Assembly (NCBI RefSeq): GCF_011764445.1
Contig: NZ_BLPG01000001.1
Coordinates: forward strand, 5,084,001 to 5,148,000
Reading direction: 5' to 3'
DNA: 64,000 nt
Origin: Phytohabitans rumicis
GTDB taxonomy: Bacteria > Actinomycetota > Actinomycetes > Mycobacteriales > Micromonosporaceae
Part shown: positions 10,585 to 20,824 of the stretch, in pieces
How positions within the stretch are numbered: the first letter of the stretch is position 1
Layout: each line of letters begins with the position of its first letter
The notes under the pieces: generated by a model
Database searches by the model: none
Seen by the model: only the letters and a program-made list of their open reading frames with translations
What the model was told of the DNA's origin: nothing
Made by a program: the position numbers and the translations under genes

Positions 10585-11855
10585 GCTTCGCTGCCGTAGA
10601 CGTGATCCGCACCAAGCGGGACCGGGGTGCGCTGTCCGACGCCGAGATCGACTGGGTGGTCGACGCGTACACCAAGGGCGTGGTGGCGGACGAGCAGATG
10701 GCCGCGCTTGCCATGGCCATCCTGCTCAACGGCATGACGCCCGGCGAGATCGCCCGGTGGACCGCCGCGATGATCGCCAGCGGCGAGCGGCTTGACCTGT
10801 CGGGCGTGTCCCGGCCAACCGTCGACAAGCACTCCACCGGGGGCGTCGGCGACAAGATCACGCTGCCGCTCACGCCCCTGGTCGCGGCGTGCGGGGCGGC
10901 CGTGCCCCAACTGTCCGGGCGCGGCCTCGGCCACACCGGCGGCACCCTGGACAAGCTGGAGTCCATCCCGGGCTGGCGGGCCGCGCTGACCAACGACGAA
11001 TTCATCGCCCAGCTCCGGGACGTGGGCGCGGTGGTGTGCGCCGCCGGTGCGGGCCTGGCCCCCGCCGACCGCAAGCTGTACGCCCTGCGCGACGTCACCG
11101 GAACCGTGGAGGCGATCCCGCTCATCGCCAGTTCGATCATGAGCAAGAAGATCGCCGAGGGCACCGGCGCGCTCGTCCTGGACGTCAAGGTCGGCTCCGG
11201 GGCGTTCATGAAGACCGTCGCCAGCGCCCGCGAACTGGCCGGCACGATGGTGGATCTGGGCAAGGCGCACGGCGTCACGACGGTGGCTCTGCTCACCGAC
11301 ATGTCGACCCCGCTCGGCCTCGCGGTGGGCAACGCCGTCGAGGTGACGGAGTCCGTCGAGGTGCTGGCCGGCGGCGGACCGTCCGATGTGGTCGAATTGA
11401 CGCTGGCTCTGGCCCGCGAGATGGTCGCCGCCGCCGGGCTCCACATTGACCCGTCGGACGCCCTGAAGGACGGCCGCGCAATGGATTCCTGGCGCGCGAT
11501 GGTACGCGCGCAGGGCGGCGACCCGGACGCCCCGCTGCCGGTCGCACCAGAGACCGAAACGGTACGCGCCGACCGCGACGGCTTCGTCTCCACAGTGGAT
11601 GCGTTGGCGATCGGGCTGGCCGCATGGCGACTCGGCGCCGGGCGGGCCCGCAAGGAAGACCCGGTCAGCGCGGCCGCCGGAGTGATCCTGCACAAGAAGC
11701 CGGGCGACCCGGTGCGCGCGGGAGAAACACTATTCGAACTGCGTACCGACGAAGCCAGCCGGATCCCCGCGGCGCTGTCAGCGGCCGACGGCGCGATCGT
11801 AGTGGCCGACGCCGCGCCGGCGCAGCGCGAGCTGGTGATCGAGCGTATCGCCTGA
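10581..11855 (+). CDS. deoA: Thymidine (pyrimidine-nucleoside) phosphorylase
   Basis: 424 aa. Splits thymidine or uridine with phosphate into the free base and (deoxy)ribose 1-phosphate. The phosphate/nucleoside site DKHSTGGVGDKITLPLTPLV and the family segment SGRGLGHTGGTLDKLESIPG are clear, as are SSIMSKKIAEGTGALVLDVK and the C-terminal domain with HKKPGDPVRAGETLFELRTD. Full family length. Translationally coupled to cdd; last gene of the nucleoside operon. Its product ribose phosphate can go to the phosphohexomutase and DeoC encoded at 36-41 kb. Confidence 0.95.
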   Translation: MSFAAVDVIRTKRDRGALSDAEIDWVVDAYTKGVVADEQMAALAMAILLNGMTPGEIARWTAAMIASGERLDLSGVSRPTVDKHSTGGVGDKITLPLTPLVAACGAAVPQLSGRGLGHTGGTLDKLESIPGWRAALTNDEFIAQLRDVGAVVCAAGAGLAPADRKLYALRDVTGTVEAIPLIASSIMSKKIAEGTGALVLDVKVGSGAFMKTVASARELAGTMVDLGKAHGVTTVALLTDMSTPLGLAVGNAVEVTESVEVLAGGGPSDVVELTLALAREMVAAAGLHIDPSDALKDGRAMDSWRAMVRAQGGDPDAPLPVAPETETVRADRDGFVSTVDALAIGLAAWRLGAGRARKEDPVSAAAGVILHKKPGDPVRAGETLFELRTDEASRIPAALSAADGAIVVADAAPAQRELVIERIA

Positions 11856-11962
11856 CCGTCGCAGTCCTCTTGGCGGCGACTTCGCGCTTTCGCGCGACCT
11901 CGCGTGCTCGCGCGCCGCTTCGCGCGGCGCTTGGCGCTGCGTCGCGGGCCTGGCGCTGCGTC

Positions 11963-12057
11963 GATCAAGGGATTGTGCGTCGATCAAGGGCGAATGGTCG
12001 TGGTTTGGAGATCGAAGCGCGGCCGTTTGCCCTTGATCGGCGGGGAGGGCCTTGATC
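11963..12057. repeat. 95-bp phased palindromic element, copy 1
   Basis: Two GATCAAGG half-sites (11963, 11982) face two CCTTGATC half-sites (ending 12038, 12057). The step between neighbours is 19 bp and the core from 11982 to 12038 is 57 bp, three steps. The inner arms (GATCAAGGGCGAATGGTCGTG and its near complement) can form a long hairpin whose loop carries GGAGATCGAAG. Lies between deoA and the DUF4272 gene. Confidence 0.85.
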
Positions 12058-12185
12058 GGCGCGGGGACCGCGCGTGCCGCGCGGCGGTGCCGCTTCGCGC
12101 GCTTTCGCGTGCCGCGTCGCGTGGCCTCGCGCCCCTGCGTCGCGTGGCCTTGCGCGCCGCTTCGCGCGGCGCTTGGCGCTGCGTC

Positions 12186-12280
12186 GATCAAGGGATTGTG
12201 CGTCGATCAAGGGCGAATGGTCGTGGTTTGGAGATCGAAGCACGGCCGTTTGCCCTTGATCGACGGCGAAAGCCTTGATC
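12186..12280. repeat. 95-bp phased palindromic element, copy 2
   Basis: Almost identical to copy 1 and exactly 223 bp downstream; about 35 bp of flank (CGCGCCGCTTCGCGCGGCGC...) is also repeated, so copies 1 and 2 arose by a local duplication. Half-sites at 12186, 12205, and ending 12261, 12280. Confidence 0.85.
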
Positions 12281-12283
12281 CGC

Positions 12284-12350
12284 GCGCACACCGCGCGACG
12301 ACCGCGCACACCGCGCGACGACCGCGCGCACCGCGCGAACACCGCGCAGA
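12284..12350. repeat. Short tandem repeats
   Basis: The unit GCGCACACCGCGCGACGACC is present twice in a row, followed by degenerate versions (GCGCACCGCGCGAACACC). No gene is seen between 11856 and 12493; reading frames here have repeat-derived composition. Confidence 0.6.
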
Positions 12351-12493
12351 GCAGCGTGCGGAGACAGCGTGAGCAGCGTGCGGAGAAGTGTGCGAAGGAG
12401 CTTGCGGGGGAACGCGTGGGGAGGGTGTGGCGGCGGGCGTGGTGCGGCGCGGGCGAAGGGGTTATTCTCGCTGGCCAGGGGGCACAGCATCGA

Positions 12494-13192
12494 ATGGCAG
12501 GACGAGGACCAGTGGCTGTTTCGGCTCCCGACCCCCGCGAAGTGCGCACGGCCAGCGTCGAGGAGATGCGCCGGCTGCGGTTGCCGCTGCCGCCGTCACA
12601 CTTTCCGCTGGTCTGGGAGCCGGGCGACGAGGTGGAGCTCCGGCCGACCGCGGAGATCGAGGCCCGCGCGGCGATCCTGCATGTGGTGCTGGCCCGGTGT
12701 TTCGGCATGCCGGCGCAGGCCGCGATGAGCTGGTTGCTGGGTTCGCACCTGGTTGATTTGGTGACACCGCCGGAGTGGCAGTTCGTGATGGGTGGGCGCG
12801 GCGACCATCGGTCGTTCGTGCTGCACCACGACGCGGTGTATGCGCTGGCCTGGCTGCTGGGGCTGTCCAAGCACCTCGATCCGGAGCAGCCCGCCGACGA
12901 CCGCCTGATCGAGCTGCTGCCCAACCTGCCCGCGGGCGAGACGTTCCTGCAGTGGCGCTCGCGCTCGCTGGCGGCTCCGCGCTCGCCGGTCGAGGCCGCG
13001 GCCGTGCTGGACTTCTATTACTGCCTGGACTGGGGATATCTGGAGGCGGAGCGGATCGGAGCGCCGCTGCCCGGCCTGATCGACGCCAACGCGATCGGGC
13101 AGCGGCGGTGGGCGCTGGAGTGGGCGGTCATGTTCCGTGGGCCGTATCACGACCCGCCGGCGGGCTGGGAAGAAGTCGACCTCTCTACATGA
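12494..13192 (+). CDS. DUF4272 domain protein
   Basis: 232 aa from ATG 12494; GTG 12512 is an alternative. The sequence after about residue 45 follows the DUF4272 pattern: ILHVVLARCFGMPAQAAMSW, then HHDAVYALAWLLGLSKHLD, and RRWALEWAVMF near the C-terminus. Cytoplasmic, no signal or membrane segment. Function is unknown for the family. Its stop (13190-13192) abuts the stop of the convergent methyltransferase gene (13193). Confidence 0.75.
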   Translation: MAGRGPVAVSAPDPREVRTASVEEMRRLRLPLPPSHFPLVWEPGDEVELRPTAEIEARAAILHVVLARCFGMPAQAAMSWLLGSHLVDLVTPPEWQFVMGGRGDHRSFVLHHDAVYALAWLLGLSKHLDPEQPADDRLIELLPNLPAGETFLQWRSRSLAAPRSPVEAAAVLDFYYCLDWGYLEAERIGAPLPGLIDANAIGQRRWALEWAVMFRGPYHDPPAGWEEVDLST

Positions 13193-14002
13193 TCACGGGA
13201 CGACGTAGACGCCGAGCCGCACGGACGCGGTCACGGTGACCGGGCCGTCGAGCGACACCGGGGCGGTGTGCCACGCGCTCGGGCCCATGGCCACCACCGT
13301 CCGCGCCGCCGCGCCGCTAAGGGTCAGGGTCCGGCGCAGCTGATGCTCCTCGGCGAGCGCGAAGTGGTCGCCGAGGCTCGCCGCGACCCGGTCGGCCTTG
13401 TCCGGGTCGACGTGTAGCAGGCCGAGCCGGTCGACCAGTTCGGCGAGGTGGTCGGCGGCGGGCGTCACGACGAGCAGCGCCCCGCCGGGCCGCAGCACGC
13501 GGCGAAACTCCGCGCCGTTGCGCGGCGCGAACACGTTCAGCAGCAGCCCGGCCGCCCGATCGGCCAGCGGCAGCCGGCCCCAGGTGTCGCATAACACGGC
13601 GCCGGCGCGCGGGTGGGCCCGCGCCGCGCGGCGCAGCGCGGGCTTCGAGACATCCAGCGCCAGGCCGTGGGCACCGGGCAGAGCATCGAGCACCGCGGCC
13701 AGGTGCCGGCCGGTGCCGGCTCCGGCGTCCACCACCAAACCGCTTTGGTACGCCGTGCGCGCGACCCGGTCGAGCGCAGAGGAAATGAAGTCGTAGTGCC
13801 CGGCGGCCAGGAACTCGGCGCGCGCCGCCACCATCTCGGGCGTGTCGCCGGAGTGCGGGGCCCGGCCGGGGCTCAGGTTGACGTACCCCTGCTTGGCCAG
13901 GTCGAAGCTGTGCCCGCGCGGGCAGCGCAGGGCCTGCGCGGCGGCCGCCAGCGGCTCGCGGCACAGCGGGCAACGCAGTGTGGAGACGACATCAAGGTCC
14001 AT
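13193..14002 (-). CDS. rlmA: 23S rRNA (guanine-N1)-methyltransferase, RlmA/TlrB type
   Basis: 269 aa from ATG 14002. A zinc-binding N-terminus (CPLC, then CPRGH) is followed by [11 protein letters not shown] and a Rossmann methyltransferase fold with the AdoMet site [16 protein letters not shown] and [21 protein letters not shown]. This is the layout of RlmA(I)/RlmA(II), which methylate G745 or G748 of 23S rRNA in the exit tunnel; the TlrB branch gives tylosin-type macrolide resistance. Which base is modified cannot be told here. Starts 9 bp from the divergent adenosine deaminase. Confidence 0.85.
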   Translation of the reverse strand: MDLDVVSTLRCPLCREPLAAAAQALRCPRGHSFDLAKQGYVNLSPGRAPHSGDTPEMVAARAEFLAAGHYDFISSALDRVARTAYQSGLVVDAGAGTGRHLAAVLDALPGAHGLALDVSKPALRRAARAHPRAGAVLCDTWGRLPLADRAAGLLLNVFAPRNGAEFRRVLRPGGALLVVTPAADHLAELVDRLGLLHVDPDKADRVAASLGDHFALAEEHQLRRTLTLSGAAARTVVAMGPSAWHTAPVSLDGPVTVTASVRLGVYVVP

Positions 14003-14011
14003 ACTCTCTTC

Positions 14012-15076
14012 ATGGTCCCAATCGCTTACGAGGACATCGTCAAGGCCCCGAAGGCGCTGCTGCACGACCACCTCGACGGCGGCCTGCGCCCGGCGACGAT
14101 CGTGGAGCTCGCGGCCGAGGTGGGCCATGAGCTGCCGCATTCCGATCCGGACGAGCTCGGCCGGTGGTTCGTGGCGGCTGCTGACTCGGGGTCGTTGGAA
14201 CGCTACCTGGAGACATTCGCGCACACCGTGGCCGTGATGCAGACGGAGCCGGCGCTGCGCCGTGTCGCCGCGGAGTGCGCGCTGGACCTGGCCGCCGACG
14301 GCGTGGTGTACGCCGAGGTGCGTTTCGCGCCCGAGCAGCACCTGTCCCGCGGGCTGACCCTGGAGCAGGTCGTCGAGGCGGTGCTGGAGGGCTTCGCCGA
14401 GGGCGCCGAGCTGGCGGCCGGTACGGGCCGGCCGGTCCGGATCGGCACGCTGCTCACCGCGATGCGGCACGCGGCCCGCTCGCAGGAGATCGCCGAGCTG
14501 GCCGTGCGCTATCGGGACACCGGCGTGGTGGGGTTCGACATCGCCGGCGCCGAGGCCGGGTTCCCGCCCACCCGGCACCTGGACGCGTTCGAGTACCTGC
14601 AGCGGGAGAACTTCCACTTCACCATCCACGCGGGCGAGGCGTTCGGGCTGCCGTCGATCTGGCAGGCGATCCAGTGGTGCGGCGCCGACCGGCTCGGGCA
14701 CGGCGTACGGATCGTCGACGACATCACCGGCGACTCCCTGGGGCGGCTGGCGGCGTACGTGCGGGACAAGCGGATCCCGCTGGAGCTGTGCCCGTCCTCC
14801 AACGTCCAGACCGGCGCCGCGCCGTCGATCGCCGAGCACCCGATCGGGTTGCTCCGCGACCTGCGGTTCCGGGTCACGGTCAACACGGACAACCGGCTGA
14901 TGAGCGGCACCTCCATGTCGCGCGAGATGGCCCTGCTGGTGGAAGCGTTCGGGTACGGCTGGGCGGAACTGCAGTGGTTCACCATCAACGCGATGAAGAG
15001 CGCGTTCATCCCCTTCGACGAGCGGCTCGCGATCATCAACGAGGTCATCAAGCCGGCGTACGCCAAGTTGTTGTAA
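14012..15076 (+). CDS. add: Adenosine deaminase
   Basis: 354 aa. Hydrolytically deaminates adenosine and deoxyadenosine to inosine. Zinc and catalytic residues are visible: [13 protein letters not shown] at the N-terminus (HxH), [18 protein letters not shown], and [11 protein letters not shown] (Asp pair). Length is standard for actinobacterial Add. Only 9 bp separate its ATG from that of the divergent rlmA, so at least one of the two mRNAs is probably leaderless. Functionally part of the nucleoside breakdown block. Confidence 0.93.
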   Translation: MVPIAYEDIVKAPKALLHDHLDGGLRPATIVELAAEVGHELPHSDPDELGRWFVAAADSGSLERYLETFAHTVAVMQTEPALRRVAAECALDLAADGVVYAEVRFAPEQHLSRGLTLEQVVEAVLEGFAEGAELAAGTGRPVRIGTLLTAMRHAARSQEIAELAVRYRDTGVVGFDIAGAEAGFPPTRHLDAFEYLQRENFHFTIHAGEAFGLPSIWQAIQWCGADRLGHGVRIVDDITGDSLGRLAAYVRDKRIPLELCPSSNVQTGAAPSIAEHPIGLLRDLRFRVTVNTDNRLMSGTSMSREMALLVEAFGYGWAELQWFTINAMKSAFIPFDERLAIINEVIKPAYAKLL

Positions 15077-15100
15077 CGGACCTTTCGGTCAGGTTGTCCA

Positions 15101-15118
15101 GCCGAGTGGTTACTCGGC
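15101..15118 (+). terminator. Hairpin after adenosine deaminase
   Basis: GCCGAGT-GGTT-ACTCGGC, a perfect 7-bp stem 24 bp after the add stop. A smaller stem (GACC-TTTC-GGTC) precedes it. From here to 15454 no gene is seen; the stretch is less GC-rich than its surroundings and is presumably the conservon promoter region, with a TTGACA at 15353-15358 but no convincing -10 partner. Confidence 0.5.
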
Positions 15119-15454
15119 GGTATGCATACATCGCGTAAAGGGGCACTTCGGCCTTGCCGCGGTTGACTGGTCGGGCAATGGTCGGCACGGTTGCAGCGTC
15201 GACATTCTTGGTGAGGCCCGCCAATGGGGTCCGATTTGCGCGGTTTGGAATTTATGTGTGTGCACGGTTGGTAACTGACCAAGAACGCATTGCTATCAAA
15301 CGCAACTTACGCCCTTTTGCCGGAGTGGTTAGGGCGAACCTGGCCTTTCTCTTTGACACGGGTCGTGATGGAATCTCGGGGTTCGACCCGACCGGGTCGG
15401 TCGATGAGCGGTGCCCAGTTTGATGGTGGGGCGCCGGTACGGAGGGCGGGTGAC

Positions 15455-18400
15455 GTGAGCAAGCGGCCGAAGACGGCGGACTCTGTCATGTCGCGTCTCC
15501 GTCGGCCTCTGGGCCGGCTTCGCGATCTACCGATCTGGTCGAAGCTCGGCCTCATCATGATCGTGCCGACGCTGGCGACGATAGGGGTCGGCACCAACGG
15601 GCTCATCGAGCACCTCGGCACCGCCAACGACGCGGACCGCGCGCGCACGCTCGCGCAGCTCTCCGAGGCGTCCGGCGAGTTGGTCCACAACCTGCAGAAC
15701 GAGCGGGCCGCCGCGGCGATGCTGCTGGGGCGCGCAGCAGCCAGGCGAAGACCAAGTATCTGGACGCCTACAACAAGGTGCAGCCGGTGGTCGACGAGAC
15801 CAAGCGGCCGTACCAGCAGGAGCGCAACGCGCTCAACGCCGGCGACCTGCCGGAGAACTTCCGCGAGACGCTGGCCGCCGTCGACACCGGCCTCAGCGAC
15901 CTGCCGGCGACCCGTAGCCAGGTGACCAACGGCAAGCTCGCCTTCAGCCAGGCGAGCGGCACGTACACCGAGCTGCTGACCTCGCTGCTCTCGATCCGTG
16001 ACTCGGCCGCGCAGCTCGCCGGCGACACGACTCTCGGCGACCAGATGCGTGCCGCGGCCGCGCTGGCGCGGTTCAAGGAGTTCATGTCGCAGGAGCGCAT
16101 CGTCGGTCACAACATGCTGAGCCAGGGCGAGTTCACCGCCACCCTGCGCAACGAGTACATCGAGGCGCAGAAGGGCCAGGAGCAGGCGCAACAGGCGTTC
16201 GAATCGGTTGCCACCCGGACCGACGAGGAGTTCTTCGACCAGACGGTCGCCGGGCCCGACCTGCGCAAGGCGGAAAACTACGCGGGCTACCTGAGCAGCA
16301 AAAACAGCCTCAGCATGAGCGACGCCCCGTTCAATTCGGACAGCTGGGACGCGGCGCTGCTGGCCAAGGCCAACCTCGTCCGCACCGTGGAGACGTCGGT
16401 CGACGGCGAGGTCGTCAGCCGGGCCACGACGCTGCGCGACAACGAGTACGAGCAGCTGCTGGTCGAGGCCGGCGTCCTGCTCGGCGTCCTCCTGCTCGCG
16501 ATCCTCTTCGCCTGGGCGGTCGCCCGGTCGATGGCGCGGTCGCTGCGTGAGCTGCGGCACGGCGCGCTCTCCGTCGCCCAGTACGGCCTGCCGCAGGCGG
16601 TGGCCCGACTGCGTGACCCGGCGCTGTCCAGCCAGCTCTCGCCGGTACAGGTGGCCAACCAGATCGCCGAGCCGCTGCCGGTCCGCACCAAGGATGAGTT
16701 CGGTCAGGTGACCGAGGCGTTCAACGCGGTCCACCTGGAGGCCGTCCGTACCGCCGCCGAGCAGGCCGCGCTGCGCGCCTCCGTCGCGACGATGTTCGTC
16801 AACCTGGCCCGCCGTTCGCAGATCCTGGTCGACCGGCTCATCGGCCACCTCGACCGGCTGGAGCGCGGCGAGGAAGACCCGGACCGGCTGGCCGAGCTCT
16901 TCCAGCTCGACCACCTGGCCACCCGAATGCGCCGCAACGACGAAAACCTGCTGGTGCTCGCCGGTGCCGACTCCACCCGCGTACAGCGCGAGCCGGCGGC
17001 GCTCATCGACGTGCTGCGGGCCGCGCAGTCCGAGGTCGAGCACTACACGCGCATCGAGTTCGGCGTGGTCGACCGCGACATCGAGGTCACCTCGAACGCG
17101 GTCAACGACCTCGTCCACCTCGTCGCCGAGCTCTTCGACAACGCCACCGCCTTCTCGCCGCCGGACTCGCACGTCATCGTCGAGGCCCGCCGCGTGGGCG
17201 ACCGCGCGGTGCTGTACGTCGAGGACCGGGGCATCGGCATCACGCCTGAGCAGATGCACGACCTCAACGAGCGGCTCGCCACGCCGCCCATGGTCGACGT
17301 CGCCGTCTCCCGGATGATGGGCCTCGTCGTGGTCGCGCGGCTGGCCGCCCGGCACGGCGTCAAGGTCGAGCTGCGGCCGGCGAGCGAGCGTGGCACGGTG
17401 GCCGACGTCACGCTGCCCACCTCGGTGCTCGTGCCGCGGGCCCTGTCCGGCCGTGGTCAGCAGCCCGGTTCGCTGCAGTTCCAGACGCCGTCCGTACCGG
17501 CCGAGCCGCCGATCCAGGTGCCGGCCCAGCGCCCGACGTTCGGTGCGCCGTTGGCTCTGGAAAGCGGCCCGACCGGGCCTCAGCCGGCCGGCCGCCCGTT
17601 CGACCCGACCCCGCTCAACGGCGGTCGCATGGTGGGACCGTCCTCGGCGCCGCCGCGCGGCATGCCGGCCTGGTCCGACCTGACCGGGGCGACCGCCGCC
17701 AACGGCACCGGCCCCGGCCCTGGCCCCAATGGCGCGGGCGACATGTTCAGCCCGCGTACGCCCACGAACGGCCAGTCCAGCGACCCGCTGCCGCAGCGGC
17801 GTGGCTCGGACCACTGGACGGTCGACGGCGAGGTCACCGGCAGCGGGCCGGCACCGAACATCCCGCGGCAGATCCCGACCAACCCGGAGTCGCAGGCGCG
17901 TACCGGTGCGTTCCCGCCGGTGTCCGCGCCGCCGGTCCCGTCGGCGCCCCGGTGGTGTCGACTCCGCCGGCCCCGTCCGCGCCGACGACCCGGCCCCCGA
18001 CGGCTGTGCCGCCGGTCGTGCCGGCCGCGTCCGCGCCGCCCGCGTGGCCGCCAGTCACCGTGCCGGATCGGGACACCGCGCCGCCGCCGGTGCCGGAAAA
18101 GCTGGCCGCCGCGCTCGACATGACGGCGGAGCTGCCGAAGCTCAACCGGCCGGAGGCCGGGGCGACACCGCCCGCCACCGCGCCGCCCACGGCCATGCCG
18201 TCGTCCGCCAAGCCGGCCGCTGGCGCCCCGGCGCCCGCCACCGCCTCCGGGCCCACCACGGCCGCTGCCGCTGCCGCAGCAGCCGCCGCAGCCGCGTCCA
18301 AGGCCCGCTTCGCGGACGAGACCATGGAACTGCCGATCTTCCGCGAGCTGGAGTCGGCGTGGTTCCGCACGCGGCGGACGGTGTCGGACGAGACGAAGAA

Positions 18401-18953
18401 GCCAACGACCGCAGGCGAGTTCGTCACCGTCGACGCGGTGCGACCGGCTAGCCCCGCCCCGGCGGCGAGCGCCACCGCGACCGGTACGCCGGTCACCGCG
18501 GGTGCTCCTCGCGCCGCGGGGCCGGCGCCGGCCACCCCCGCACCGGCCACCCCCGCACCGGCCGGCAACGGCAACGGTGCGGCGCGCCGTACCGAAACGG
18601 GCGGCTGGCAGACCGCCGCGGACGACGGCTGGCGCGCGGCCAGTGCGGCCGCGACCGCGAAGCCGCCCGCCGAGACCACCCAAGCCGGGCTACCCAAGCG
18701 AGTGCCGATGGCGCAGCTCGTGCCCGGTGGGGTGGACAAGGGCGCCGCCGCGGTGCAACGTCGTACCCCGGAAGCGGTTCGCGGCCTCCTGTCCGCGTAC
18801 CACCGAGGGGTGCAGCGCGGTCGCACGCACCCCAAGGACGACCAACCGGCTGGCTCGGGGGAGACCCCGCAGGCCGGGGCCCCGCGGCCGGAAGCGGCCA
18901 GAAGGAGCATGAGGGATGACAACAACGCAGGATCTCGGCTGGCTACTCGCTAA
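15455..18953 (+). CDS. cvnA: Conservon sensor histidine kinase, CvnA type (two frameshifts)
   Basis: About 1166 aa if two one-base gaps are repaired: GGGG at 15727-15730 (giving [19 protein letters not shown]) and CCCC at 17947-17950 (giving [12 protein letters not shown]). GTG 15455 has GGAGG 9 bp upstream. Order: membrane helix (about 30-50), extracellular nitrate-sensor (NIT)-like helical domain, second helix ([18 protein letters not shown]), HAMP-like region, phospho-acceptor-like helix, and an HATPase domain ([24 protein letters not shown]). The last about 450 residues are Pro/Ala-rich ending in a motif tail ([34 protein letters not shown]). It heads the operon with roadblock, DUF742 and GTPase genes. 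Confidence 0.9.
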
Positions 18954-19320
18954 CTTCGCCGACCGTGTGCCCGGGGTCGCCCACGCGATCGCGGTGTCCG
19001 CGGACGGCCTGCTGCTGGCATCGTCGCGAGACCTGCCGCGCGACCGGGCGGACCAGCTCGCGGCCATCGCCTCGGGTCTCGTCAGCCTGACGCAGGGCGC
19101 GGCGCGGTGCTTCGAGGGCGGCGCGGTGCTCCAGACAGTGGTCGAGATGGACAACGGCTTCCTGTTCCTGATGTCCATCTCGGACGGTTCTTCGTTCGCG
19201 GTCCTGGCGGCGCGCAGTTGCGACGTCGGTCAGGTCGGGTACGAGATGGCACTGTTGGTCGACCGGGTCGGCGACGCGCTGACGCCGGCGCCGCGCGCGG
19301 CTGCGGGCATGCTGGGTTGA
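18916..19320 (+). CDS. cvnB: Roadblock/LC7 domain protein, CvnB type
   Basis: 134 aa. Single roadblock domain ([61 protein letters not shown]). In conservons this protein works with the sensor kinase and the small GTPase in a membrane-associated signalling complex, likely as a GTPase-activating or scaffold component. Its start lies 38 bp inside the end of the kinase gene, in another frame, so the two are translationally coupled. Confidence 0.93.
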   Translation: MTTTQDLGWLLANFADRVPGVAHAIAVSADGLLLASSRDLPRDRADQLAAIASGLVSLTQGAARCFEGGAVLQTVVEMDNGFLFLMSISDGSSFAVLAARSCDVGQVGYEMALLVDRVGDALTPAPRAAAGMLG

Positions 19321-19409
19321 GCGCACATACGGTCCGACTTCGGGCCGTGGGTGTCATGGATTCTGTTGGTTGAGTTTCAAACGGGTCGACAGAAGGGGGT
19401 GAACGGCGA

Positions 19410-19790
19410 ATGATGGCCGAACGCGATGAGCCAACCGGTGCGCTGGTCAGACCGTACGCCGTCACCCGAGGTCGGACCCGTCCCAGGCTGGAGATCGCGC
19501 TCGAAGCGCTCGTAGAGACCACCGTGCGAGGACGGTCCGCGGGTGCGCACAAGGGCGGTACGGGCCGGGAGCATCAATACATCGCCGCGCTGTGTGACGG
19601 CCGGCTGCAATCGCTCGCGGAGATCGCCGCGCGGATGCAGTTGCCGCTCGGGGTGGCCCGGGTCCTCATCGCCGACATGGCCGCCGACGGCCTGCTCGCG
19701 GTGTACGAGCCGACCTCCCTGGACGACGCCAACGACGCGGTGGGCACTGAACTGCTGGAGAGGGTGCTGAGTGGACTTCGCAGGCTCTGA
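19410..19790 (+). CDS. cvnC: DUF742 protein, CvnC type
   Basis: 126 aa. The core VRPYAVTRGRTRP followed by IAALCDGRLQSLAEIAARMQ and LPLGVARVLIADMAADGLL matches DUF742, whose second half looks like a winged helix. Third gene of the conservon; overlaps the GTPase gene by 20 bp. Role within the complex is not established. Confidence 0.92.
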   Translation: MMAERDEPTGALVRPYAVTRGRTRPRLEIALEALVETTVRGRSAGAHKGGTGREHQYIAALCDGRLQSLAEIAARMQLPLGVARVLIADMAADGLLAVYEPTSLDDANDAVGTELLERVLSGLRRL

Positions 19791-20379
19791 CATGTCGCAA
19801 CGCCCACTGACCGGGCGAGTGACGTCGGCGAAGATCGTCATCGCCGGTGGGTTCGGCGTCGGAAAGACGACGCTGGTCGGCTCGGTCTCGGAGATCACGC
19901 CGCTGACCACCGAGGCGATCATGATGTCGGCCGGTGTGGGCGTTGACGACACCCGGCAGGTGCCGGGGAAGACAACCACCACGGTGGCCATGGACTTCGG
20001 CCGGATCTCGATCGACCGCGACCTGATCCTCTACCTGTTCGGCACGCCGGGCCAGACGCGTTTCTGGTTCATGTGGGACGAACTCGTACGGGGCGCGATC
20101 GGCGCGGTCGTACTCGTGGACACCCGGCGACTCGCCGACTGCTTCGCCGCGATCGACTTCTTCGAGCACCGGCGGCTGCCGTACCTGGTGGCCATCAACT
20201 GCTTCGACGGCATGCAGTATCACGACCCCCAGGACGTGCGCGACGCGCTGGCCATCTCTCACGAGATCCCAGTCGTGAGCTGCGACGCCCGCAACCGCGA
20301 GTCGACCAAGCACGTGCTCATCTCGCTGGTCGAGTACGTGCTGAGCATGCGCCGCTCCCGGGCGGTAGCGCCGGCCTGA
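19771..20379 (+). CDS. cvnD: Conservon small GTP-binding protein, CvnD type
   Basis: 202 aa from GTG 19771. G1/Walker A is GGFGVGKTT, the G3-like motif is YLFGTPGQTRFWF, and AINCFDG takes the place of NKxD. This is the Ras-like branch of conservon GTPases, expected to switch state in response to the kinase/roadblock complex at the membrane. Last gene of the cvnABCD operon; the repeat-rich gap 20380-20923 follows. Confidence 0.93.
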   Translation: MDFAGSDMSQRPLTGRVTSAKIVIAGGFGVGKTTLVGSVSEITPLTTEAIMMSAGVGVDDTRQVPGKTTTTVAMDFGRISIDRDLILYLFGTPGQTRFWFMWDELVRGAIGAVVLVDTRRLADCFAAIDFFEHRRLPYLVAINCFDGMQYHDPQDVRDALAISHEIPVVSCDARNRESTKHVLISLVEYVLSMRRSRAVAPA

Positions 20380-20481
20380 CCGGGGTCTTTCGCGCCCGCC
20401 CGGGGCACATCGCTGGGCGGGCGTACCAGCATGCCCACCCCCAATCGCGCCCCGCCCGCCGGGCCCGCGCGCGTGCCCGTC

Positions 20482-20576
20482 GATCAAGGCTTTCCTCGCC
20501 GATCAAGGGCATACGGCCGTGCTTTGATCTCTTTTCCACGACCGTTTGCCCTTGATCGACGCGCAAGTCCTTGATC
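20482..20576. repeat. 95-bp phased palindromic element, copy 3 (inverted)
   Basis: Half-sites at 20482, 20501 and ending at 20557, 20576; same 19-bp step and 57-bp core as the other copies. The loop reads CTTTGATCTCTTTTCC, the reverse complement of the loop in copy 4, so this copy is in the opposite orientation. Confidence 0.85.
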
Positions 20577-20729
20577 GACGTACGTGGAGAGCGCGCGGCG
20601 GGTACGCGCGCCGAGGGGGCGAGCGCGCGGCGAAGCATGGCGCCGCCGCGCGTGCGCCGACGTGGACCTCGCGCCGCCGCGCATGCGCCGACGCGGACTC
20701 GCACCGCCCTCCCCGCGCCGCCGTGCGTC

Positions 20730-20824
20730 GATCAAGGGATCTCTCGCCGATCAAGGGCATACGGCCGTGGAAAAGAGATCAAAGCACGGCCATATGCCCT
20801 TGATCGACGCGCAAGCCCTTGATC
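20730..20824. repeat. 95-bp phased palindromic element, copy 4
   Basis: Half-sites at 20730, 20749 and ending at 20805, 20824. The inner arms GATCAAGGGCATACGGCCGT and complement differ at a single position, loop GGAAAAGAGATCAAAG. Copies 3 and 4 are inverted relative to each other around about 150 bp of GC-rich DNA without a recognisable gene. Confidence 0.85.

Noticed and set aside
7970-11968. Reverse-strand open frame of more than 1300 codons
   Set aside because: Antisense to permeases, cdd and deoA, all of which have strong family matches; composition shows it is a GC shadow.
12286-12350. Possible CRISPR array in the tandem ACCGCGCGACG repeats
   Set aside because: Units are contiguous without unique spacers and there are no cas genes.
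13193-14002. Macrolide self-resistance methyltransferase (TlrB)
   Set aside because: The sequence cannot separate housekeeping RlmA from TlrB, and no antibiotic biosynthetic genes are nearby; kept as an RlmA-type call.
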